A stretch of DNA of 64,000 nt. Origin: Caenorhabditis remanei (Eukaryota > Nematoda > Chromadorea > Rhabditida > Rhabditidae). The stretch covers positions 4,898,001 to 4,962,000 of the forward strand of contig NC_071328.1 of the NCBI RefSeq assembly GCF_010183535.1, written 5' to 3'. The position numbers and the translations under genes were made by a program. The notes beneath the pieces were generated by a model, which was not told where the DNA came from, ran no database searches, and saw nothing but the letters and a program-made list of their open reading frames with translations. This document shows, piece by piece, positions 1 through 11,700 of this stretch (position 1 is the first letter of the stretch; each line of letters begins with the position of its first letter).

Positions 1-926
1 GTCGTTGTCACTGTCAAACGGTTTCCCCCTTCCATATATATTGGAAATTACGTAACACGGGAAATTGCCTGGTCCCGAAGGACATTGGCACTCCTCCCCG
101 GTTACCTGTCATTTCCTCCTCTCGTTCTCTGTCATATATAGTACGGGAAGAGGGTACTCAACGCAGAGTCGGGAGAGACAATATGCTCTCTCGGAAGCTT
201 CTTCAAATACAAATTATAACATCATCCCCTCCTCGTTTTCCGACTATATCGGGGAGCGCATCGAGACAGTTCTCACCTTTCCCCCTCCCCTGCGGAAACG
301 ACGAAATGAGACCATTTCGGACATTGCGGCATTTTCCTAGTGTGTCTCTCTCTGTTATATCCATTTCGTTATTTCTTCCACCGTTTACTATCCAGCAGCG
401 GCTTTTCCTTATTCTCATTCTTTCTTCCACAAATCCTTCAAGTCTTTTTCCCATCCTAACTTCTCCACAAAATTAGATTATTTTTGGCCCTGAAACCCGT
501 TTTTTGTTCAATGATGAATATATTTTTTGGTATGTTCATCCAACCCGAAGAAAAGGAGAAAAAGAAGAAGAAGAAGAAGTCATTTGGAAACTGAAGGAAT
601 GGTTTTTAACGACTTGGAAAGGCTGATGAATAGGGAAATGAGAAATAAGCTGTAATTATCTCTTGATAATCCTTTCCTCCTCCCATTTCCTTATTCTCTC
701 TACCTTCACTTCTTTCTCTCACCGTGAGAAGATTGTTGATGATGGAAACTTCTTGGCAATACGCCAAGTTTCTAGCTTCCCGAGGTTTTGATTTTTTTTT
801 TGAGTTAGAATGATATTTCTCTTTTAAAAAAACATCTGTAAATTATGATAATTTTCAGACAGAATCCTTCCTTTTTTCTGGGTAAACTTGAATCTCAGTG
901 GCTGAAAATACCTAAAATGCTCACCA

Positions 927-2272
927 CTCAGGCAACTCGAAAAAAATATTATGAGAAGTTTTAGTAATATTATCGTAGTAAGTTGAGGAGATAACAAGTC
1001 ATTATAATATTACGATAATTTCTTATAATATTCTCAATTTCTCATAATATTACTGAAATTTCTCATAATATTCTTGGAATTTATAATAATACTGCTAAAA
1101 ATTCTCATAAAATTTCCAAAAATTGTTATAATATCTGTGATTTTTTGTCACTTGTAAATGAAAATTATTATGAACCTATACTGGAGGAAGCAAAAAAAGC
1201 AAAAAACTATTTTTTGCTAAATAGTAGTAAAAAATAGTTTTTGCTTTTTTTGCTAACTCCAGAATAGGTCCAATAGGTCAGAAAACTAGAAATGACAGTG
1301 AAAAAACACAACTTAACAATGAAAACTGCTTGTGTTCACTGACTCTACATTCCCATTCTCTGTTGATTTGTCCCCATTGAAGCTTTTTAAATAGTTGTAG
1401 CAAACCGTATTCTCAGGCAACTCAATATCAATCTACTTAGACACAGTAACAGTCAGATTGTAATGGGGTTATTCACCTCCGGAAAAAAACGTTTTTTCCG
1501 AAATAAGCTATAGCTTGTATTGTGGCATGCTAAGATTAGCACCGGGTCTAATTAAATTGATGAACCGTCTTGTAAAATTAATGCGCTGGCTCATTAGATT
1601 GGTGTGAGATGTTGTAGGTGAAAAAAAAGTAAATTTATTGAAAAATTAAAAAAACAAGATTTCTGACAATCGAAATGTACAAAAAATATAAGAGAAAATA
1701 AGAATTAGAAATTAGTCGCAACCATTTCAAAAAAGAAATAAACAAATAAATCAAATTTCAAAATAAACAGAGAATTAAAACTTGAAAAAAAAACATTAAA
1801 ACGAAAATTCGAAAAAAATTTGCGCGTTTTGTACTGGCTTACTTTCTAATAGTGACGCGAACGAAGTTTGCGCGAGCAAAATCCACTAGTCTCATGAGAT
1901 TGTGATTAGCTTGATGCGGTTGTAGGGTTAGAACGATATTGAGATGCCTGAGTTGCTAAATAATGATTTAAATGTGATAATACGAATGCTTCTCAAAATA
2001 TTTTTGCATTTTATCATAATACTACTATTTTCTCAAAATATTTCCAACTTTTCTCATAATATTACTGTATCTTCTCAACGAACAACACGCAATGGCCTTG
2101 TTGGCGCTTTTTTGGCGATCACCGAATACGCCTTCATTTGAAAAGTATTAATATTATAATATCGCAGTAATATTCATAAAAAATCTCAGAATACTGAAAA
2201 TATCTTATAATATTTCCAACGTCTCAGAATACTACTAAAACTTCTCATAATATTTTTTTCGAGTTGCCTGAG
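927..2272. mobile_element. 1.35-kb element with ~45-bp terminal inverted repeats
   Basis: The left end begins CTCAGGCAACTCGAAAAAAA and continues into ATATTATGAGAAGTTTTAGTAATATT; the right end is its near-perfect reverse complement ending GAGTTGCCTGAG. Both sub-terminal regions contain many CTCATAATATTACTG-type units. Degenerate internal copies of the CTCAGGCAACTC end occur near 1413 and 1945. No transposase is recognisable, so it is a non-autonomous foldback-like element. The flanks may share a CCA trinucleotide, which I do not regard as a proven target duplication. Confidence 0.7.
1172..1274. repeat. Near-perfect hairpin inside the 927-2272 element
   Basis: The arms pair as CTGGAGGAAGCAAAAAAAGC ... 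GCTTTTTTTGCTAACTCCAG around AACTATTTTTTG / AAAAAATAGTTT, with a small loop at TAAATAGTAG. The flanks (ACCTATACTGGAG / CTCCAGAATAGGT) extend the pairing. Confidence 0.75.
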
Positions 2273-5200
2273 CCAAAGAGAATCCTATTTCTTAATAAAG
2301 AATTGTCTCAATTTCAGTTAAAATTATCACTTTTGACCGACATTACACGTTTTAACAATTGTTTTATTCTGAAAAAAAAGTGTTTTGAAAAAATTTTTAT
2401 CAAAAAAGAACAATTTTGAAAAAAAATCTGCAAAAAATGTCTGAAAATTGACTTTTTTGCATAAATGTGAACTGGGGATTCAGGATTTTTAAAGCATTTT
2501 GCAACATTTTTTTCAAAAATTGCCACCTTTTTGCTACTCTCGTTTAAAAGTTGCCATCGTATTCGAAAAAGAAGTTGCAATTAATTAATTTTTGATTTCA
2601 GCCAATGAAGACTGTAATTCTGAAACTTGGCGAAAACAATTTCAGATTCGAATTTTTTGATTTACGACATTGAAAATGAATATTTAAGCTCCTTCTGAGT
2701 TCTAACAAACATCTCAAATATTCAGTTGTTTTATTGAAAATTCTGTAATTCCCACCTGAAAACTGAAAAATTCGCGTTTTCAAATTTCTGACAGTTTCTG
2801 ACAAATTTTCGTTGAATTTCCCAAAAATTCCTTTTTCCTCCACTCAAAAAATCCCTGTAAATTCCACAAAACTCATTCCCTTGTCTTCTCAAAACTAGAA
2901 AAAAGTGTTTCCAAGCGTTATGCAATCCCGTAATACCTCTGTCTCTCTCCCCATTCACAAGTTTTTTTCCTTTTCTTTCCGGATTAAGAAATTTACGAAA
3001 TGACCTCGAGAATATGATGGAAACTTTGTGTGTATTTGTTTGTTGTACATATTAAATATCCCTCCGTCTCCGCAAAACCACCACAGTTGTTTTTTTATTC
3101 CGATTCGTTTTGCCGCCTCCTTCTCGCTCTCCGTTCCGATCCATTCGATTCTCTCCAAAATGGAGTGTGCGAACAAGATTGGTCGAGTCGACACAACGCG
3201 ACGGTTCGGCGCCTTTTTTAGTCAAGTCAGCAGGAGTTTTTCTCGTCTCTCTCTCTCTGCATCTCTGACCGTATACCCATTTGCTTGTTGGGATAGCTGA
3301 CTAGCATTACGGTGATGGGGCGCCTCGTTCCCCCCACCCTTTCTGTTGGTTTTTTGTATTACGACTCGGAACGACCACTCGCGGTTTCGGACACTCGTTC
3401 TCACTTTGAACGGATGGACGGAGGATTCACACTTTTACTCACTCGGCACGCGAGGTGTTTTGGACTTCAGATTTATACTAGTTTTTATGATGTTTCGGTA
3501 GCTTTTATTCTAGAAATTTTCGAGCGGTTTCCCGATCGAAAGTTATTTAGAAAGTTGTAGAAAGTTGAATAGGCGGAGGTTCTGAATCCGTCTTGAGAAT
3601 TGGGATTCAGAAAATTGATGAGTTTTGAAAGTTGAGATTTAAAGAAATGTACCTTGGCTTCAGAAATTCTAAAAACAGAATCCGAATCCTCACAACGTCA
3701 GCTTCCGAACTATATCAAATTTTTAGCTATAGGATATATGTATCACTGACAATTTTGTGTAAATTCTATGAGTTCGACCAGATTTTAGTTTTTTCAGACT
3801 TTTTATTCGTATCTGTTTCGATTTTCAAGATTTCAAATCATTAGTGACTGGTGTCAGAATTATAGCTATTTCGTCAGATATATAGTTTGATTGAATTGAA
3901 ATTAGGCGGAGATTCAGCAATTGAAGGTTTTTCATATTGGAAAAAAAATCCTAAACTCATGATCTAGATTCTAGAAATCAATAAAAAGATTCAGATTCCC
4001 CACGACTTCTTCTTAAACGTCAGGTAGCATTCATAACTGATACTTGACTGGTTCGCGCTTTTTCAGAATTTCGAGAAGAAAAAACACATTTTTGTAAAAA
4101 TTTGACTTATTCTTCACAAAGAATCGTTTTATTAATTTTTCTTCTGAAGAATCCGGATTTCTAATAAACCATAGTCTATTTCATTTTCAAAATCTCATTA
4201 TTCCAACAGCTCGCTAAAAAAACTTTCCGTTTTTTGAATTAGCGACTCTGGTATCTATCGAAACCGCGATGAAAAAATGTTTCCTCAAAAAAATCCATAA
4301 TTCCGTACACAATCCATGATAATCTCCTGACTGATGACTATCTTCTTCCGAGGTAAAGGAATAATTAAACGAGACGAGAGAGGAGTGCCCCCTCTATATC
4401 TCCTAAATGTTTCCGGAAGACACACTCTCTCTCTCTCTCCGCTCTCCTACCCCACCAATACAGTCATTATCACCCAATTCACATCTTAGTGGTTTTATGG
4501 GTTCTTCTCTGTGGCGGATCCGCCCGTTTTTATTACTTTCATTGTAGTAATATAGGTAGATTGCGGCGGGACTACTAAAAATTGTTTATTGTGGGGGTCC
4601 GGAAATTGCGATTTTTCAGGTTTCTTTTTATGTTCGATTTTTCAAATTTTCCAGAAAAGTCATACTCAGAACGGGAGGTTTTAATCGGAAAATGTGCTGA
4701 AAAGCTGAATTTCGACTTGCTAGGCGTGTTTTTAGTCAACTTTCCAAATTGTCGTTTTTCGTATCCAAAAACGCGATTTCAGTCAAGATTTGATATGCCT
4801 GGTGCACCTGTGACGCGTTCACCGATTTTCTGATGTCTTCAATACCAATTTTTGGCATTTTTGGGATCAAAATCTCTATAAATTACACATTTTCTGACCT
4901 AAACTTATCAATAATCCTTACAGCGGAAATAGACAAAAATATCATGTTTGGATGGTTTTTTTCCAGAAGATAGCGTCAAAGGCGCGCCAGTCTAGTGTTG
5001 AAAATGGCGTTTTTTGAGTGAAAAGCGTGCAACTTTTTGAGAAATTTTCCTCAGGTACAAAATTTTGGCACCAAAGGCATTCCAGTCGCTAAGAAAAGTA
5101 GGAATCACAGTTATAATTAGTCAGTCCATTTATTCCAGAAATAACATGTTTTAGCCTCACCAATTAATTGTCTCATCCGAATACATTCCTTTCTCATTTT

Positions 5201-5535
5201 CTCCTTCTTTTTCGCTTCTTCTCTCTTTGACGGCTGCCCGCCGCAGAAGGAATGGATAGACGGTCTCCTCTAGTGGTCAGCTGTGTATAATATCGGGAAT
5301 CTCCTTTCCTTTCCGATCAATTTCTTGTCGAGAAATGACACCCGCTATTCTGATTCTCTGATTCTCTACGTATCTCTCTCTCTCCTTTTCGGAATTTTTG
5401 AAGAATGACGACATCTTCATTTTGTGGAGAAAAATTCCATTCATCTATTCGTTTATTTCGGAGATTTCGATCTTTCTTCGCATGGTTTTCACTAATTTTC
5501 TCGTTTTTGAGTTCTTTTTTTTCCAAATTTCATAC

Positions 5536-5674
5536 TATCAGCACAGTTCTTACAACTGCGCTCCACCGAAACCCCCCTCTGAAAAACGTCTCTTTTTCTT
5601 TGAGTCTCTCAATTTCGCACAAAATTTTCCTCTGTTTCGGTAGAGCGCGGTTGTAAGAAGTGTGCCGTGATAAT
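5536..5674 (+). mobile_element. ~135-bp MITE family A, copy 1
   Basis: The left end is CAGCACAGTTCTTACAACTG followed by CGCTCCACCGAAA; the right end is TTTCGGTAGAGCGCGG then TTGTAAGAAGTGTGCCGTG. The ends are imperfect inverted repeats around a pyrimidine-rich core (TCTCTCAATTTCGCACA). It lies in the afd-1 intron just upstream of the FHA exon. Confidence 0.85.
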
Positions 5675-5723
5675 ACTCACCCCGTTATATTACAGTTTCT
5701 TTCCTTATTCCCAATTTTTGTAG

Positions 5724-8700
5724 GTGAACGGCCAACCGCTGATGCAGACGGAGATCCTTCGGGACGGTGATACGATACGCATCGGAGCTGATCACTTGTT
5801 CAAATTCAGTAGCCAACCGGCAGGATCACTCAACAATCAGAGACACTTCCAGCAGCAGACTTATCCGGAAATGGTGGGTTTTAGTTCTTGGAAGCTGGGG
5901 TGACTTGGACGCGTTTTGAGAGACTTTTAATCTGGAAATTCAGAAATTTTTAGCTCGAAATTTTTTTGTTGAGAAATTCTGGGTCTAAAATTTTTTGATC
6001 AGCTTGAATTTTTTTAAACCAATTTCCAGACTTTTGAATCATTTGTGAATTACAGATAGGTAAAAACGCGGTACAAGTTGTGAAATTGAAGAAAAAAAAC
6101 TAATTTTGATGTAATTTATCAACCAATTTTTGTTTAAAATTTTAGTTTTTCTGAACAAAACTATATTTCGCAAAAGTATGAAAAAAATCCGATTTTTTTC
6201 CAAAAAATTTATGTTCACAGGTACACAAAGCTCATTATAATTCTAAAAATTTGTCATTTTATCAAACTGAAAAATGGAAAAAACCGCGAAATCTCTATTT
6301 CGACTTGCAACAAATCTCCTAGATAATCAGACTTGCAACGGGCCCGGCCGGTTCGATTTGAGAATATCCAGCACAGTACAAAAATTTGAAATTTTGAAAT
6401 TTTGATTTTTCGCAAAAAAGTCGAATTTACGGCTATGTTTTTAAATATCGATAAAAACTCAAGCGTATAAGGATTTTTATATTTCGGACCGATATTTTGC
6501 AAGTCTGTAAAGAAACTGATTCTCTATTTGAATATAGTATTCTCTTCTTCCCTCTTCCCTCTTCTCATAATCTTCATTCTCCTCAAAGTATTTGACAAAA
6601 GTGTGACTCATCACTCCCCCTCGTTATTCATCCACGAATTCCCTCCGCATTTCTTCATTTTCCCTTCCAAAAATTTCTCCAATTCAGGCTGATTCACGTG
6701 CTTCCACTGCCAGGTGTGGTGCACCGTCGTCAGATTACTGTAGTCTGCCACTGAACGGAAATCAACAGAACGGTGGAGGAGGACACAACAACGACTACTA
6801 TCCGCCGAGGTGCGTTTTTTTTTCTTTTTAATTTCAAAGTTTTAAAATTGAATTTTTCCACTGCTACTGGAGCCTCCCCCTATCCTTGTCATTTTTCCCA
6901 TTCTTCTCTTCTTTTCGTTTTACACAACAATATGCAGATTGTTGTAGAGTAGAAAGAGAGGAAAATGGGGGCGGAGTCTCTCTCTCCAACACAAATACAC
7001 ATATATCAAATATGCAGAAAAGTACACGAGAAGAGAAGAGAAGAAATAGGCAAACAGTAATACTGTGATGAAATGAAGAAGCCGTTCTTCTTCTCGCGTC
7101 TCGTTCACTTCTTATCATTCAGAAATTGTTGTAGAAATTCGTACCAGTTTGGTAATTTTAGTTTTCAATTTATTTTGATTTTTCTGAGTTTTGACCTCTC
7201 CGAAAACGATATCCAAAAGAGGAGATTTGACTGGGGCGCCTTGGACGCTTTTTCTCTGGAATTGTGTCCCTGGTGCGCCTTTTTTTAACCTGAAAAGTGC
7301 TAGATATCGACATTTTCAAGTATATTTTTGAAATTTTCGCTTGAAAGTTATGATTTCCGATTGAATTGTAAAGTAGTGGTGAACTGATCAACAGAATCGG
7401 TGAATTCAGAAAAGAGTTGAGTTTTTCTGAATTTCAGGTTCCCAGTTCCAACTTTTTCATAGATTCTTTCAGATTTTTCTCTGCTGCTTTTTCTCAGAAA
7501 TCCACAAATTTTGCATTTTTTCTGACTGTTTTATGTTCACCATCCTTTACTAAATAGCTCCAAAATTCGAACATTTGATTCTACTTCCTCCCTCCAAAAA
7601 CCACTTTTCCCGCCATCCATTTTCCATTTTTTCCGGGACCAACACAGACACCAAATTATAAGTTTTCCCTTCCAAGAGACCGCCCATTGTCATGTTCCTT
7701 CCGCCGCTCTTCTGCCATCTTCTGAAGGCTTCAAAACCCTTTTCCTAGTTTTTTTACTAAAAAAGACAAGAAAGAGTTTATGAGATTTCATCTTTTGCTC
7801 CTCAGAAATGCCCTTTTCCAAAGGGGAAATTCCCCATTTTCCTTTTCTCTTTTGTCTCTTTTGATTCACTCAATCATCATTATTCTCATCGAGAAGAAGC
7901 CAAAAGTGTGTCTGTCTGTATGTTTTGTTTCAATTGAGGAGTATATATGTATACTTTCAATATGTCAACAATCTTTCGACGACTTCCCGAGAAGGTGTAT
8001 AGGAAGCTATTATGGGGGAGAAGAAGAAAGAAGAAGTCACCTATTTTTATATGACCTGTTGGGAATTATTCATTGGGAGGAAAAGGGGTGTCTTCTGGAA
8101 ATAGAAAATTTGAATAGCCATTGTTTTGAGGCGATGGTATAGTAGGTGTGTTTTGCTGAAAATCGTGCAGGTTTTGACCATTTTTCGTCAATTTTTTACC
8201 TGTTGACTTAACTTTCTGCAAGATATGAATCAAACCTCTGATAGAACCGTGTCTGAATTTCCAGCTAACCGTGTAGAGTTTTTAAAAGATCTTATAATTT
8301 TTGAAAAAAAAAGACATTTTACGATTTCGGCAGAAAATCCCGACTTTTCGGTCTGTTTTTTAATGCCGTTGTCATCACATTCTCCTAAAAATTCCCGACG
8401 TTTTGGTGTTGTTCTGAAAAATTTTTTAAGAGAAAATGTATGTCTTTTCTATCAGGAGATGCCGTTTTGTCTGTTAGAATCTCTCTTGAAGTTAGACAGA
8501 ATTGAGTTTTTCGACGTCAAACTACCCGTATTACGGTATCGTGCTTGTCAAAATCTTGTTATCTGAAAAAATTTAGTCATTTTGGTAGATTTGTGATGAT
8601 TATAGCTCAAGTTATGCCTTGTCGGAACTGAAAATTCTCTGAAACTCGGAAAGAAAATCTCGTTTCTGACTATGCTTATCGGCTCCGTCTCGTTTTAAAT

Positions 8701-11700
8701 CAGGCGTTTGGAAATCGAGACATTTGGCAACCGAGACATTTCCACACCAGACCATTCAGGAGCCTCTAACCACGTCTTCAGACACTTTTCCAGTCTTTTG
8801 ATTCTTCTTTATTCAAAAATCTCTCGGTGTTATCACTCTCTCTCTCCCATTCCTATTCATCTTTCCCTTTTTCTTCCAATTATAAATTCAATCACACATT
8901 TTATGAGACCTCTCCCCTCTACACACAAAAGAGCCCCCACACCTTTTTGTCATTCTCTCAAAGAGGAAATGACACCAAAAGAAGAGGGACACCTCTTTTT
9001 GAAAAAAGAAGAAGAGGATAGGTACCTCACCTCTTTTCTCCGTTTTTCGAATGTTTTATGTTTGGAATTTATTGCTCTCTCTCTTTCTTCGACGCGTTCG
9101 CCGATCATCTTGCAGCACACATTTTTAATCATTTCCTTTTCTTTCTCTTTCTTCGGAATTATGCCTATTTCTCTACCACTATCTCTCTATCTCTATCAGT
9201 TTCGTTTCCTGTTGATAAGAGGTTTTTTTGTTGAAAAAGCTGAAAAACAGCTGAAACTGAAAGAGAGGTGGTCGCCTAGGAGAAAAGTGGGTGAGCAAAT
9301 TGAATGAGTTGTTTTTTTTTTCTTTGGAAGAGGCCACATGGGGTCTCCGAATGTCATATTGTGGACTTTTTTCTCTTTTTGTCTGCAATATCCGGAATTT
9401 TGAAAAAAAAATATCTGGAATTTCGAATTCCCAGATTTTCAAGAATCTGGAAAATCAAAAATTCAGAAGCTGGAGAATTGGGAGACTCAAGCATTCAGAT
9501 CTAGGTGAATCGAAACTTCTGAATCTCAGAAACTTTAGAATCCATGCATTTGGTCATCTGAAATTCAAAGAATCCAGGAGATTGAACGCTTCAATTCCGG
9601 AGATCTGCCAATATGCATATCCGGATATCCTATTTACGGAAAACTGGAACTCGTCATTCGGGTTTCTGAAAATTCGGAATCCAAACGTTTGACCTCTGAA
9701 ATACCTGACTGTTGGAAATTGGAACTTTTGAATCTCTAAAAATCTAAAAATTTAAATATATTGTCATCGGAAGTCCCGATTCGGAACAGCCAGAGACAGA
9801 AACAGACGGAAAACGAACTTTTAGAAATTGCACCGGTAATTCACCCCCAATTTTTCTGAAACTCTTCCCCTCGATTTCCTCATTTCCTCCTGACTCATTC
9901 TCCTTCTTCTTCTTACCTCAAATTTTCCGATTCTCCGTCACAGTTGAGTTCATATAGGAATTCTCCTTCTCCGATAACTTTTTCTCTCCTCGATGCCATT
10001 TTTTGAATAATCAATACAATTCCTCTCCTTCCAGTATTCCAGTGACTGATATAGTGTCATTCTTTAATGATAAGAAGAAAAGGGAGAGAGTGAGAAATGT
10101 AAATATGCGAGAGAGGAGACGGTCTCTCTCCCTTTTCCCACTTTTCTGACTCATCACTTTTCTAAATATGTGGAATGTTTGAGAGTATTCATCTCTCTTC
10201 GTGTGCTTATTTATAGGCATAGAGAGACACAGTTTTTGAATTTGAATACTTGTTAGTTATACAGATATTTGGGGAATGTAGTTTCAATTTTTTTTAAATC
10301 CCAAAATCCTTTTTCCCGTTCACCAAATTCCCTTATTTAGTGCTCATTTAGATGATTGTATTGCTATTTTTTGAATAGATAACTGAAAAATCAAGTTTTT
10401 TCCAGAAAAATACCTATTTTTCTTCCGAAACCCCTTTTTTCTCTCATTTGTTTTCTATTTTGTGTTAGAATTACTCTGAATCATTCAGGATGTTCATGGT
10501 AAAAGTAGGAAATCTGAAAAATCACTATTTAAAAAAAGATTTGATATTTTTCAATCTCGAAAAGTCACAATTTTCTGAATATTTTCGTCGGTTTTGCTAA
10601 GAATTTGTTGTTTTATTTTAAGTAAGCATTAATAGAATTTTGTACTGAAAATGGTTTGAAATTTATTTTTTATTCCGAAAAATCACTTTTGAAGAGGATT
10701 TTATACTTTTCAATCTCAAAACGTCACAATTTTTGAATAATTTCCGAGATTTGACTAAAATTTCTCAACTTTCCTACTAATTTCTGTATCTTCAAAGGTT
10801 TTTCGATGAGCTTTTCTGATCTCTGAAATTCTCCGACTTTTTCGTAGTTTACCTCGAAATTTCATTAAAAATTACCAGATTTTTGTACATTCCTTCCTCT
10901 TCTCTATCTCTCCCACTCTCTCTCCCTCTATCGTCGGAGTGACAAGTATGATCAAATGCTTGGATCCGCCAACACCCCTGTCTAGTTCGTGGTGGTCTCT
11001 CTCCTTCCTAGCTTTATTTGCTTTTCTTTCGGTGTAGAGACACCGAAAAATAGGTGGTTTTTTGCTTCGTTGTTGATTTTTTCGGTTTTGTAAAAGATAG
11101 ATTTTGAAATTGGAGAAAAGCAGAAGAGATGTGAACAACAAGTTTCGGTTTGATGGGTACTGTATTAGTTATTTGAAGTTTCGAATTCTGATTTTGGAAT
11201 TTTTGGAGGTTTCTGAATCTCCTGAAAGACAAAAAGGATAAACGCGTCCAAGGCGCGCTTGACATTTTCATGAATTTTAGGTTTTTAATTCAGTCTTAAA
11301 ACGAAGTTTTTGGATACAAAATCCGACAATTTTCAGATAAAAAAATTGATCATAGTTTTACTGAAATTTATAAAAATCCAAAAATTAAAAGTTTTTGAAA
11401 AAAAAAAACTGCACAGTTCCAGATGTTTGAATACTTTCGTTCATAAGAAATTCCGAATTCCAAAAGTTTTTGATTGAAAAACCTCCAAACAACTTTCACT
11501 ATTTTTCTGACGACGATTATTTTTTGAAATTTTTATCCAATTCGTGAAAATAACCTGAAGAAGTTAACCCCCTCCATGTACATATACTCTCTATAGCTTC
11601 TCATAATTTTCTCACCGTAATCTGATCCCTTGGCCTGAATTTTCTAAATATATTTCTGCTCCCAGCTCTCCTCTGAACGATCCAGACAGCAGATCCAGCT

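Larger units (their letters stand above)
1..5723. other. Long intron or 5' region of afd-1, repeat-bearing, no supported exon
   Basis: I find no exon that I can support in this stretch. It ends at the acceptor TTTTTGTAG directly before the FHA exon, so it is probably one long afd-1 intron whose 5' end is outside the window. It holds a 1.35-kb inverted-repeat element (927-2272), a MITE copy (5536-5674), CT-rich tracts and AT-rich DNA. The open frames near 65-480 and 2314-3560 lack codon bias and recognisable domains. Confidence 0.6.

Noticed and set aside
7780..8142. 120-codon frame with a hydrophobic start
   Set aside because: CT-rich intron DNA produces Leu/Ser/Ile runs; no splice or codon-usage support.
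8708..9307. 199-codon open frame in the large afd-1 intron
   Set aside because: It is composed of pyrimidine-rich low-complexity sequence (Ser/Leu/Phe runs), has no domain and lies within an intron.
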